A DNA stretch of 64,000 nt from the NCBI GenBank assembly GCA_902777835.1, contig CACYVC010000015.1:23693-87692 (forward strand), read 5' to 3'. Made by a program: the position numbers and the translations under genes. Each line of letters opens with the position of its first letter. The first letter of the stretch is position 1. The DNA comes from an uncultured Bacteroidales bacterium (GTDB lineage Bacteria > Bacteroidota > Bacteroidia > Bacteroidales > Muribaculaceae). The notes under the pieces are model-generated. The model was not told where the DNA came from, ran no database searches, and saw only the letters and a list, made by a program, of their open reading frames with translations. Of the stretch, positions 9,201 through 17,730 are shown in pieces.

Positions 9201-9208
9201 TACCTTTG
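9201..9208 (+). promoter_or_regulatory. Promoter -7 box in front of the cobalamin riboswitch
   Basis: TACCTTTG matches the Bacteroidetes TAnnTTTG element and lies a few bases before the riboswitch begins, so the whole aptamer would be transcribed at the 5' end of the mRNA. No clear -33 element is seen; the heptamer repeats occupy that position. Confidence 0.65.
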
Positions 9209-9210
9209 CA

Positions 9211-9420
9211 GCGTGATAATGTGGTGGCCACTATGAGCACCCGCTCCACTGGTGGCTGAAAAGGGAACACAGGTGAGAATCCTGGGCAGAACCCGCTGCT
9301 GTATTTTCCCCATTACATGTCGCTTGCCGAATTTTCATAATTTTCGGTCACTGCAAGTTTGATACTTGTGGGAAGGCCCCAAGGCGAGCGATGGGAATGA
9401 GCCAGAAGACCTGCCTCGTT
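9211..9420 (+). promoter_or_regulatory. Cobalamin (B12) riboswitch
   Basis: The conserved elements appear in order: a 5' hairpin containing GTGGCTGAAAAGGGAA (ending near 9270), AGGTGAGAATCCTGG, the CCCGCTGCTGTA segment matching the family's CCCGCAACTGTA, a variable hairpin, CACTG, GGGAAGGCCCC, GCGAGCGATG, and the B12 box GAGCCAGAAGACCTGCC at 9399-9415. These elements form the adenosylcobalamin-class aptamer core. The next gene on this strand is the 2192-residue secreted protein, starting 388 bases downstream, so B12 should control it. No classical btuB, btuG or cob gene is present in the window. Confidence 0.93.
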
Positions 9421-9426
9421 ATCAAA

Positions 9427-9608
9427 CCCAATCGGTCATTAGGCCGCTATAGGTGTTTTATTTATGGCTTTTTATGCCATTACAGCATTATTTTTGGCAT
9501 CTTGCTGCCATTAGTGTTTCACCATAGCCCGCTATGCTTTCAACACTAACGTTGCAATCTTCTCAAAACTAATACTGTCCTGCCATAAAACCTAATAACC
9601 GATTCGGG
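9427..9608 (+). other. Leader segment with long inverted arms after the riboswitch
   Basis: CCCAATCGGTCATTAGG (9427-9443) is nearly the reverse complement of CCTAATAACCGATTCGGG (9591-9608). Between the arms lies a strong inner hairpin: TTAGTGTT (9511-9518) with AACACTAA (9542-9549), nested around CATAGC (9523-9528) with GCTATG (9531-9536). Smaller TGGCA/TGCCA pairings flank it. No open frame of note is present. This may be the riboswitch's expression platform or an inserted small inverted-repeat element. Confidence 0.6.
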
Positions 9609-9661
9609 TTAAAAAAATTCGTGCTCTCGTGGAATTAGGGCAGGAACACACATTGCTAGTT

Positions 9662-9689
9662 TATAGTCTATAGTTAAGAGTTCATAGTT
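9662..9689 (-). repeat. Four phased AACTNNN heptamers (minus strand)
   Basis: On the minus strand the units read AACTATG, AACTCTT, AACTATA, GACTATA with 7-base phase, inside the leader of the giant gene. Confidence 0.55.
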
Positions 9690-9750
9690 GGGCTGCGCCA
9701 AACTACTCCACTATTTCACTACTGCTTGAAGCGGTTGCTTCATTGTGTTT

Positions 9751-9782
9751 CGTCATTTCACTGAGAGTAGAGTGAGATGACG
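9751..9782 (+). promoter_or_regulatory. Hairpin just before the giant gene's start
   Basis: CGTCATTTCACT (9751-9762) pairs with AGTGAGATGACG (9771-9782) over 12 positions with one G-T, leaving an 8-base loop. It ends 26 bases before the ATG at 9808, so it could affect ribosome access or terminate weakly. Its link to the riboswitch is an inference. Confidence 0.5.
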
Positions 9783-9807
9783 ACTTTATTAACATAATTA
9801 ATTAACT

Positions 9808-12800
9808 ATGAAGCAACTAAGTTTACTATCCAAGACTTTTGCGCTGATTATGGTTATCGCGGCTATGGCGCTTCCTGCACATGCCGACCGCACCGTCAAT
9901 CAGCTGCAATTTGGTAAGCAGACCATCGAGGTTGCTGCCGACGAGGTGATAACCTTCTACGACATGAATGGTTATCAGGGCATCTCGTCATCAAGCAGCA
10001 ATAACTCGCAGTCGCTCACGGTGTTCAAGCCTGCTGAAGGAATGGCTATCCAGCTCACCTTCGAGAGACTTGACGTGCGCAACGACGGTGCCTCTTGGCC
10101 TGCTTATGTGAACGTGTATGCTGGCGATCCTGATGCCGACAACTCGTTCAGTTATGCTACATCAACAAGTGGCGTCACAGCTTCTTCCACACTGCCAAGT
10201 GGCAATGTACTCCAGACGCTCGACGGCACTTATGAGAACCTGACCTACACCGCTACTGATGCCTCAGGCATCATCTCGGTGGGTTATCTCTACCGTTATG
10301 CCAAAGCCATTGACGGCTGGAAGGCAACGGTGAAATGCATCACCCTCGAAGACATGACTGTGACTGGCGCTTCGAGCAACTACGAAGACGTAGCTGCTGC
10401 CACCACCGCCACCGAGGGCATCAACTTCGCCACTGCAGTGGTCACCACTACTGGCATAATGAATGCCGATAATGTGACTGGCATCACTTTCAAGGCTACA
10501 ACCAATGAGGATGCTATCGACCCACTGCAACTGCGTCTCTATGCTGGTTCGCAGCCATCATTCAAAGGTGCCACACCACTTGAGGCCACTGTTGTAGCCA
10601 ATCGCGACGGCGACGGCTACACCTTCACCCTGAATCAACCATTGACCGAGGGCATTAACAAGTTCTCGATTGCTGGTGAATATCTGGGCGATGCTGTTCC
10701 TGGCGCTAAGGCTGCAATTGAGATTACCAAGATTGCTACTACTGGGATGCCCGACGGTGTAACTCCGTTCACTGCCGGAACTCCTGTGGCAGTCGCCAAA
10801 CCCGCCATAGCGCTCATCTCCACTACCCCACAAGTCATCACAGTGGGCGACATTCCCTACAACTTCTATGACGACGGCGGCAAAGATGGCAATATCACTC
10901 AAGGCTTTGAAGGACAAATCACCTTTGTTCCTGCTACCGAGGGCTATGCCATTAAGATTGACTTCTCGAAACTCGACTTGTTCAACACTTCGACCGTTGG
11001 CTACAACGACGTATTCAAGTTCTACAACGGCCGTGAGGTTAACGAAGAGAACCTCATCACTACCCTACTTGATGAGCCCGAAATCGTAAAATCTACTGCC
11101 AGCGACGGTTCAATGACCGTATATCTCAAGAGCACAGCAGGTTATCCTAAGAGCGGTTGGGAGGCACTAGTTAGCCAGTTCCTACCAGGCGATATGACGC
11201 TTGCAGGTGTTACTGGCGAGGCAGCATCTACCGCTACCGTTAGTGCTGGCGATACCAACGTGCAGATGCTCGTCATTGACGTTCAGACCGATAATACTGC
11301 CAATCCTCTAAGTCTCAAGGGCATCAATCTCACTGCCGCCGATGTTAAGAACATCGCGCGCGCACGCGCTTATTATTTAGGTAAGAAGAACGAATTCGCC
11401 ACTACCAACCCATTTGGCGAGGTTGACGTTACCGGTACCTCTATCGCAATCACTGGCGAGAAAGAGCTCATCGAGGGCCATAACTATGTGGCTGTAGTTC
11501 TCGACCTCAATGACAGCGCTCAGAATGGCGAGCAAATCACTCTGTCGCTCGACAATATACTCGTGGGCGAGACCACTCAAACTCCTGAGGCCGCTGTAAG
11601 CGCCACACGCACAGTCAACAACATCTGCCGTGCTACCCAAGGCTCGCACAGCCACGTTATTAGTGGCCCATGGACCTTTACCAACACCGAGGGCTACAAC
11701 GGAAAGTATGAGACCGTAGATACCGATTATATCGTCACCTTCACACCTGCCGAGGAAGGCACCATGGCACAAATCGACTTCTCGGCGTTCGACGTTTACT
11801 ACTCAAACTCAAGCTACGGCACCAAGGCCGTATTTGAGATTTATAGCGGCACCCAAGTCAACAATGCCAACCTGCTTTGGAGCTTGCAAGACGCAAGCCA
11901 AAGCTCGACTGGTCCTGGCACAGTGCTCCGTTCTCAGAGCGCTGAGGGTTCGCTGACAATCCGCTTTAACCCTAAGACTACCAGCAGCTACTATGCTGGC
12001 ACTGGTTGGACTGCTACCGTTCAGCCTTTCCAAAATCACAATATGGAGGTTACTGGCGTAACAGTTAACCAGACAAGCACCGATGTACTCGCTCCTGGCG
12101 CCGCCAACGCTCAGCTCATCGATTTCGTAGTTGATACCGAAGGCACGCTGAGTACCGATGTTATCAATAGCGTCGCTATCGACCTCAAGGGCAGCGAGAC
12201 AGCTGTCAACAAAGTGAGTGTGCTTTATAACAACACCAACGACTTTGCAACAGCAGTAGAGTTTGGCAATGTTGAGACCCCCGCACAGAGCGAGGTCACT
12301 ATCGCTGGCGAGCAAGCGCTTGCCGAAGGCAAGAACTACTTCTGGGTAACCGTTGACGTGAATGCCGACGCAGAGGCCGAGGCCCAAGTCGATGCAAAAC
12401 TTATCTCTATCACCGACGCCAATGGCACTATTGCTGTTGAGAACGGCGATCCCGATGGCGTACGCGTGGTTAAGTACATCTATCTGCTTGAGGAAGGCAA
12501 CAGCGTGATTGTTGTCAACAATCCTCTCATGTTCTACGATGATGGAGGACCTGACGGCAAGGTAAGTAAGGGACTCACTGGCACCGTAACCTTTATCCCA
12601 GGTCGCGAGAATACCGCTATTGAGCTCAACACTCAGGGCACATTCTCTATTGGCTCGGGCTATATGTACGTCTATAACGGCCAAGAGGTCAACGACGACA
12701 ATCTGCTCAACAAGTACTCGACCACTACAGGTCCAGCCAACCTTGTGAGCAAGGCTGAGGATGGCTCTCTCACCGTTTACTATAAGGGCAACACTACCGC

Positions 12801-15800
12801 TACAACTCTTGACGGATGGGCTATCGCAGTGACTCTGCACGAGAAGACTCCATATACCATCGAGAGTGTAGAAGCAACTGCCACCAACGAGAACGTGAAC
12901 CGCAGCATGAGCGACGCTCTGATGCAGCAGCTCAAAGTTACCGTGAGCGGCGACAAGGAGCCTATCGCTATCAATAGCGTGAAGTTCACAACCGCTGGAA
13001 CTACAAGCGTGAGCGACATCACCGCCGCTAAACTGTATTACACTAACCACATCGCCAACTTCGGCGACGCTAACCAAGTGGCAGCGCTTACTACCGTTGC
13101 CGATGGCGAGAATGTACTAACTCTCGACTCACCAATCGAAATCAGCGACAATGGTGACTACTACCTATGGCTCACCTATGACGTGGCTGCCGATGCCGCC
13201 ACTGGCAACAAACTCGATGCACAAGTGCTCGAGGTTGCTCAAGGCGACAATGTGATTGAGGTTACTGGCACCAACGCCGAGCGCGAAGTTGTAACTGGTA
13301 TCAAGGGCACATACGTCATTGGCTCTAGCGCCGATGCCGACTTCCCAACCTTCGCTGCCGCGACCGCTGCTATGGCCAATGGCGTTGAGGGCGCTGTGCG
13401 CTTCGAGGTTGAGGACGGCAGCTATGCTGAGAACATCGTCATCAGCAAGGTGCGTGGCACCAGCGAGCAGAACACCGTTACCTTCGTTAGCAAGAGTGGC
13501 GACCGCAGCAAAGTCATCATCACTGGTGGCGGTTACAGCGCTCCTGCATACGGCGAACTCAAGAAGGGTATGGTATTTGTTGAGACCACTCCATGGATAA
13601 GTTTCGAGAGCATGAGCTTCATTCCACAGAGCCAGTCTTATCCATACGCCGTTCACATCTATAACCAAAGCCGCCACTTCACCCTTAAGGACTCTTACCT
13701 CAAGGCCGAACTCGTGACCAGCGGCTACAGCGGCATGAACTTGTTCAAGACCGAGAATGTGGGCACTATGGAAGACAAGGGTGGCATGAACAACGACTAC
13801 CTCACCATCGATGGCAACGAGTTCTACGGTGGTTACATTGCTATGGGGCTCACAGGCCCTGGCCCAGTAGCTGTGCCCGACGCACTTGACTATGTAATTA
13901 TCAATAATAAGATTTCGGAAGCACGTAGCAAGGGTATCTATATCACCGATGTAGCCAACGCTCTTATTGAGAATAACAACATCAGCCAGAGCACTTCAAC
14001 CGCAACTGGTTACAACTCGATGGACATCTATCGCAACACTGGCAATATGATTGTTCGCAACAACGTGATTACCCACACTCACGACTATTATTCACAGGGT
14101 ATCTACATGCGCCAGAGCTGTGAGGGTCAAAGCGAAAACAATCCTATCCTCGTTTACAACAACAGCATTGTTATCACCAACGCTTCAAGCGGTAGTGTAG
14201 CTGGCATTCAAGTGACTGCCGACTCTAAGAACATCGCGTTCTATAACAACACCGTGCGCGTGAGCGGTAGCAATGGTTATGTCTATTACACTGCTGGTAA
14301 CGGCAACCGCTACACTGGCATGAAGATGCAGAACAACCTGCTTCAAAACTTCACCACCAACGGCAAACTTGCCTACATCAACAGTGCCGATGACGCCAAG
14401 GCGTTGATTATGACTAACAACGCTGTGTATGCAGCATCGGGTACTCTCTTCGAGAACCATGCAGCAACTATCGATGAACTCAACGCTCTCGACAACAAGC
14501 AAGGCAACTTTGCCGAGCAAGCCGAGTTCATGAGCGACATCGACAACCATCTGCTCAGTGCTGGCAACCTTAACGCTGGTATGCCAGTTGACTTCATCAC
14601 TACCGATGCCGACGGCAAGCAGCGCAACGCTGAGACTCCTACAATAGGCGCTTACGAGTTTGCCGAGGTTGTAGTTGAGAAGCCTGAGATTGCCGAGGGT
14701 TATCCAACCGTTAACGACATCACCGAGACCACTGCCACCATCAAGAGCAAGTGGAGCGTGGGCGGCAAACTCTATTACATGGTTGAGACAGTTACCGACG
14801 AACCTAGTGGAGCACCAGTGCTCAAGGCAGTGACAGCAGACAACTTAATGGAAACCGAAGGCGTTGATATAACCGCCGATAATGAGGTGAACACAGCCCT
14901 CACCGATCTTACTCCAAATACCACCTACAAGGCTTACCTTATGGTAGTGAGCCCACTTGGCGAGCAGAGCGACGTGGTAGAAACTGAGGCGTTCACCACT
15001 TTGCGTCACATCGAGCCTCTCACCGCTACTCTCAACAAGGTGGCTGCCACCATTAACGCTGGCGAGATTGCTACCATCACTCCTGTAGTAGCTGGCGGCG
15101 ACGAGCCTTACACCTACGAGTGGCGCGACCAGATGAACGAGGTGGTAGGCAATGAAGCTACTCTTGAAGTAGCTCCTGAGTATTCTCGTGGATATCGCCT
15201 CACCGTGACAAGTGCCGATGGTCAGACCGCAAGCGCTAAGACTGGCGTGCGCGTGCTGGGCGAGGCAGTAACCGCTTCGATGGACGACAATTACCTCGAT
15301 GAGGAGAGCCACTGGGCTTATGACGCAACCACAGCAATGTCGGTTGAGGATGGCTTCTACAGCGGTTCTTACTACTTCAACAACGGTGCTTGGCCAAGTT
15401 ACAACTACTGGTACGGCTACTCATTGAGCAACGAGACCGCAACCAGCTACACTGCACTCACCGACCAATGGCACAGCGCAGTGGGCGAAGGTCACAACGG
15501 CTCAAGCAACTTCTGCATCTCCTTCCCCGAGGGTCAGTTCATTGAGATTACCAACAGCGCCGACGGCGATGTGCTCAAGGGTGCTTACGTGAGCAACACT
15601 GCCTATGCTTACAACGGCATGGCAGTGGGCGACGGCTTCGCTACAGCTTTCTCGCAAGATTCGTGGTTCAAACTCACCGCTGTGGGCTTTGATGCCGACG
15701 ACGAGGAGACTGCACGCTTAGACTTCTACCTTGCCGATTACCGCAGCACTAACGCTCTCGACCACTACATCCTCGACACATGGCAGTGGATGGACCTCCG

Positions 15801-16386
15801 TCCACTTGGCAAGGTTGCAAAAGTGCGCTTCCTGCTCGACGGCAGCGACAAGGGTCAATATGGCCTTAACACCGCCGCCTATTTCGCTCTTGACGACTTC
15901 AACTGCGAGCGCGACATCATCGCCGAGGAAAATCGCACATATAAGGTCGGCAACTGGAACCTTGACCTCAAGGAGTTCTTCACTCTTGACGAGGACGGTT
16001 CAACAATAACCTACACTCTTGAAGACATGGGTGAGGCCACTCCTGCTGGTGTTCCTGCTCTGCTTGACATCGAGAGCGAAGGCATCGACATCTCTGTTGG
16101 CACCGATGGCATGCTCAACATCGATGCCAAGACCAACAATAGCAGCCGTGAGATGATTATTGGAGCCACCCAGAAGGGTAAGACCCAATACATGAAGTTG
16201 TCAATCTACGTTGACAATGCCACAGGCATAGAAGGCATCATTGTTGAGAACGGCAAGATTGTCGAGAGTCGCCAGTATGTCAACGTCGCTGGACAAGTTA
16301 GTGACCGCCCATTCAGCGGCATGAACATCATCGTTACCCGCTACACCGATGGCACTAGCACTTCGGTGAAGACCGTCATCAAATGA
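9808..16386 (+). CDS. Giant secreted multidomain protein: CUB-like repeats, beta-helix, DUF4465-like domain, T9SS-like tail
   Basis: The 2192-residue protein starts with a signal peptide (cleavage near ALPAHA). Four CUB-like beta domains (about 31-181, 340-470, 614-742, 901-1011; repeated FYDDGG.DG and WxA.V motifs) alternate with four domains resembling the BNR-associated N-terminal domain (about 185-325, 471-605, 748-888, 1015-1165; repeated 'A..YYLG..N.FA' and 'L.EG.NYVWV' patterns). Then come a right-handed parallel beta-helix (about 1168-1615), a fibronectin-III-like domain (1625-1731), an Ig/PKD-like domain (1738-1818), a DUF4465-like domain (1821-2038) and a T9SS-like C-terminal domain (2135-2192). 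It is probably displayed on the cell surface. Control by an upstream cobalamin riboswitch suggests a part in corrinoid capture; this is inference. The codon use is like its neighbours and the frame is intact. Confidence 0.85.
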   Translation: MKQLSLLSKTFALIMVIAAMALPAHADRTVNQLQFGKQTIEVAADEVITFYDMNGYQGISSSSSNNSQSLTVFKPAEGMAIQLTFERLDVRNDGASWPAYVNVYAGDPDADNSFSYATSTSGVTASSTLPSGNVLQTLDGTYENLTYTATDASGIISVGYLYRYAKAIDGWKATVKCITLEDMTVTGASSNYEDVAAATTATEGINFATAVVTTTGIMNADNVTGITFKATTNEDAIDPLQLRLYAGSQPSFKGATPLEATVVANRDGDGYTFTLNQPLTEGINKFSIAGEYLGDAVPGAKAAIEITKIATTGMPDGVTPFTAGTPVAVAKPAIALISTTPQVITVGDIPYNFYDDGGKDGNITQGFEGQITFVPATEGYAIKIDFSKLDLFNTSTVGYNDVFKFYNGREVNEENLITTLLDEPEIVKSTASDGSMTVYLKSTAGYPKSGWEALVSQFLPGDMTLAGVTGEAASTATVSAGDTNVQMLVIDVQTDNTANPLSLKGINLTAADVKNIARARAYYLGKKNEFATTNPFGEVDVTGTSIAITGEKELIEGHNYVAVVLDLNDSAQNGEQITLSLDNILVGETTQTPEAAVSATRTVNNICRATQGSHSHVISGPWTFTNTEGYNGKYETVDTDYIVTFTPAEEGTMAQIDFSAFDVYYSNSSYGTKAVFEIYSGTQVNNANLLWSLQDASQSSTGPGTVLRSQSAEGSLTIRFNPKTTSSYYAGTGWTATVQPFQNHNMEVTGVTVNQTSTDVLAPGAANAQLIDFVVDTEGTLSTDVINSVAIDLKGSETAVNKVSVLYNNTNDFATAVEFGNVETPAQSEVTIAGEQALAEGKNYFWVTVDVNADAEAEAQVDAKLISITDANGTIAVENGDPDGVRVVKYIYLLEEGNSVIVVNNPLMFYDDGGPDGKVSKGLTGTVTFIPGRENTAIELNTQGTFSIGSGYMYVYNGQEVNDDNLLNKYSTTTGPANLVSKAEDGSLTVYYKGNTTATTLDGWAIAVTLHEKTPYTIESVEATATNENVNRSMSDALMQQLKVTVSGDKEPIAINSVKFTTAGTTSVSDITAAKLYYTNHIANFGDANQVAALTTVADGENVLTLDSPIEISDNGDYYLWLTYDVAADAATGNKLDAQVLEVAQGDNVIEVTGTNAEREVVTGIKGTYVIGSSADADFPTFAAATAAMANGVEGAVRFEVEDGSYAENIVISKVRGTSEQNTVTFVSKSGDRSKVIITGGGYSAPAYGELKKGMVFVETTPWISFESMSFIPQSQSYPYAVHIYNQSRHFTLKDSYLKAELVTSGYSGMNLFKTENVGTMEDKGGMNNDYLTIDGNEFYGGYIAMGLTGPGPVAVPDALDYVIINNKISEARSKGIYITDVANALIENNNISQSTSTATGYNSMDIYRNTGNMIVRNNVITHTHDYYSQGIYMRQSCEGQSENNPILVYNNSIVITNASSGSVAGIQVTADSKNIAFYNNTVRVSGSNGYVYYTAGNGNRYTGMKMQNNLLQNFTTNGKLAYINSADDAKALIMTNNAVYAASGTLFENHAATIDELNALDNKQGNFAEQAEFMSDIDNHLLSAGNLNAGMPVDFITTDADGKQRNAETPTIGAYEFAEVVVEKPEIAEGYPTVNDITETTATIKSKWSVGGKLYYMVETVTDEPSGAPVLKAVTADNLMETEGVDITADNEVNTALTDLTPNTTYKAYLMVVSPLGEQSDVVETEAFTTLRHIEPLTATLNKVAATINAGEIATITPVVAGGDEPYTYEWRDQMNEVVGNEATLEVAPEYSRGYRLTVTSADGQTASAKTGVRVLGEAVTASMDDNYLDEESHWAYDATTAMSVEDGFYSGSYYFNNGAWPSYNYWYGYSLSNETATSYTALTDQWHSAVGEGHNGSSNFCISFPEGQFIEITNSADGDVLKGAYVSNTAYAYNGMAVGDGFATAFSQDSWFKLTAVGFDADDEETARLDFYLADYRSTNALDHYILDTWQWMDLRPLGKVAKVRFLLDGSDKGQYGLNTAAYFALDDFNCERDIIAEENRTYKVGNWNLDLKEFFTLDEDGSTITYTLEDMGEATPAGVPALLDIESEGIDISVGTDGMLNIDAKTNNSSREMIIGATQKGKTQYMKLSIYVDNATGIEGIIVENGKIVESRQYVNVAGQVSDRPFSGMNIIVTRYTDGTSTSVKTVIK

Positions 16387-16443
16387 TGAGGCCACATTAA
16401 TCTGAATAGTCTCAGATTACATTTATTTATATAGTAACACCAG

Positions 16444-16480
16444 AAGCCGCCCCGACGTGATGCCGAGGCGGCTTTGCTTT
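16444..16480 (+). terminator. Terminator of the giant gene
   Basis: AAGCCGCC (16444-16451) pairs with GGCGGCTT (16467-16474), followed by T-rich sequence, 57 bases after the stop codon. Confidence 0.85.
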
Positions 16481-16546
16481 TTCTATTTCAGTAATTAAAG
16501 CACAAAAATCAGTAAATCGGTCACAACCTTATAAACTTGAACATAC

Positions 16547-16554
16547 TAATTTTG
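16547..16554 (+). promoter_or_regulatory. Promoter -7 box for the redox cluster
   Basis: TAATTTTG matches the Bacteroidetes element 40 bases before the flavodoxin gene; a clear -33 element is not seen. Confidence 0.55.
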
Positions 16555-16593
16555 CAGTCGATAAAGCATATTATTTCATAATACATAAACACT

Positions 16594-17727
16594 ATGAAGG
16601 CATTTACTAAAATTTTGATGATCATGTTTGCAATGATTATGTGCAGTTGCTCTGATAGCGACAACGAAGCTATGGCTCAAAACACTTTACCTCAAAAGAT
16701 GTATATAACCATCGACGGTGTGTCGCAATCTGTGACACTCTATGACAACGCAGCAACAAGAGAACTGGTGAATAAGTTACAAGACGGAAGTGTGACAGTG
16801 ACACTCAACTCCAGCGGCGGCTTTGAGATATGGGGAGCATTAGGCTTCTCTTTGCCCACAAGCAACGAGCAGATTACCGCACAACCAGGCGATGTGATTC
16901 TTTATAACGGCAGCAACATCTGCATCATGTATGGTTCCAACTCATGGAGCTACACCCGATTGGGGCACATCGATGGACTCTCCGAAAGCGAGCTGCGCAC
17001 GTTCCTCAAAGCTGGTGAGAGCAATATTAGCGTAACTTTATCGCTTCGTCCCTCCTATCCTCAACCTAGCAGCAAAACTCTCTTGGTTTATTTCAGCTAC
17101 ACCAATCACTGCCATGAAATTGCTCAATCCCTGGCCTCTCAGATTGACGCCGACATGCTGCGCATTTATCCTGCCGACAAAAATCAGCAATATGAGGCCA
17201 ATGGCTACGCAATAGGCATGCAATTACTGGAAGCTATCAATGCCAACCCTAACAGTGCCGACAGTTATCCTGATATTGATCCAGTTGCGGTTCCTCTTGA
17301 CGAATATGACACATTCATTATTGTCACACCACTATGGTGGAGCAAAATGGCAGCTATTCTTCAGACCTATCTGTTTCACCACGGAGCAGAGATGGCTGGC
17401 AAGAACGTAGGACTTATTGTGTCGAGCCACAGCAGCGGCATTAGCGGTGTAGTGGCTGATGCCGAGCGCCTCATTCCAAATGCTGAGTGGATGGGTGAAG
17501 CATTGTGGATTAACAATGCTAACCATAGCAACCGAGCAGCATTGATAGAAAATTGGCTCACAGACATCAACTATTCAGCCATATCAACCATCATTGAAGA
17601 TATCAATACTGATTCTCACGCTGGTCCATCAGGTATTTTCAATCTTAGCGGACAGCGATTGACAAAAGCACCCGAAAGTGGTATATATATTGAAAATGGG
17701 ATTAAAAAAATAGCTACAAAAAGATAA
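16594..17727 (+). CDS. Exported cyclophilin-like + flavodoxin lipoprotein with a T9SS-like tail
   Basis: The 377-residue protein has a lipoprotein-type signal (MKAFTKILMIMFAMIMCSC, lipid Cys probably 19). Residues 35-153 form a cyclophilin-like beta domain of the kind fused to flavodoxins (GGFEIWGALGF). Residues 161-330 form a flavodoxin domain: the phosphate-loop-like YFSYTNHCHEIA, then VTPLWWSKMA and SSHSSGISG, which would surround FMN. Residues about 345-377 (FNLSGQRL, SGIYIENGIKK) look like a short T9SS-type sorting tail. A flavodoxin with both an export signal and a surface-type tail is unusual, as flavodoxins are normally cytosolic electron carriers. It is the first gene of a tight cluster; the next gene starts 3 bases after its stop. 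Confidence 0.8.
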   Translation: MKAFTKILMIMFAMIMCSCSDSDNEAMAQNTLPQKMYITIDGVSQSVTLYDNAATRELVNKLQDGSVTVTLNSSGGFEIWGALGFSLPTSNEQITAQPGDVILYNGSNICIMYGSNSWSYTRLGHIDGLSESELRTFLKAGESNISVTLSLRPSYPQPSSKTLLVYFSYTNHCHEIAQSLASQIDADMLRIYPADKNQQYEANGYAIGMQLLEAINANPNSADSYPDIDPVAVPLDEYDTFIIVTPLWWSKMAAILQTYLFHHGAEMAGKNVGLIVSSHSSGISGVVADAERLIPNAEWMGEALWINNANHSNRAALIENWLTDINYSAISTIIEDINTDSHAGPSGIFNLSGQRLTKAPESGIYIENGIKKIATKR

Positions 17728-17730
17728 GCA

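Noticed and set aside
9427-9608. A MITE-like mobile element
   Set aside because: There is no visible target-site duplication around the arms and no second copy in the window, so I report it as a leader structure only.
11809-13077. A 422-codon minus-strand open frame inside the giant gene
   Set aside because: It lies fully opposite the intact giant gene, has no signal for initiation, and is rich in Cys and His as expected from the reverse of Ala/Asp/Thr-rich coding DNA.
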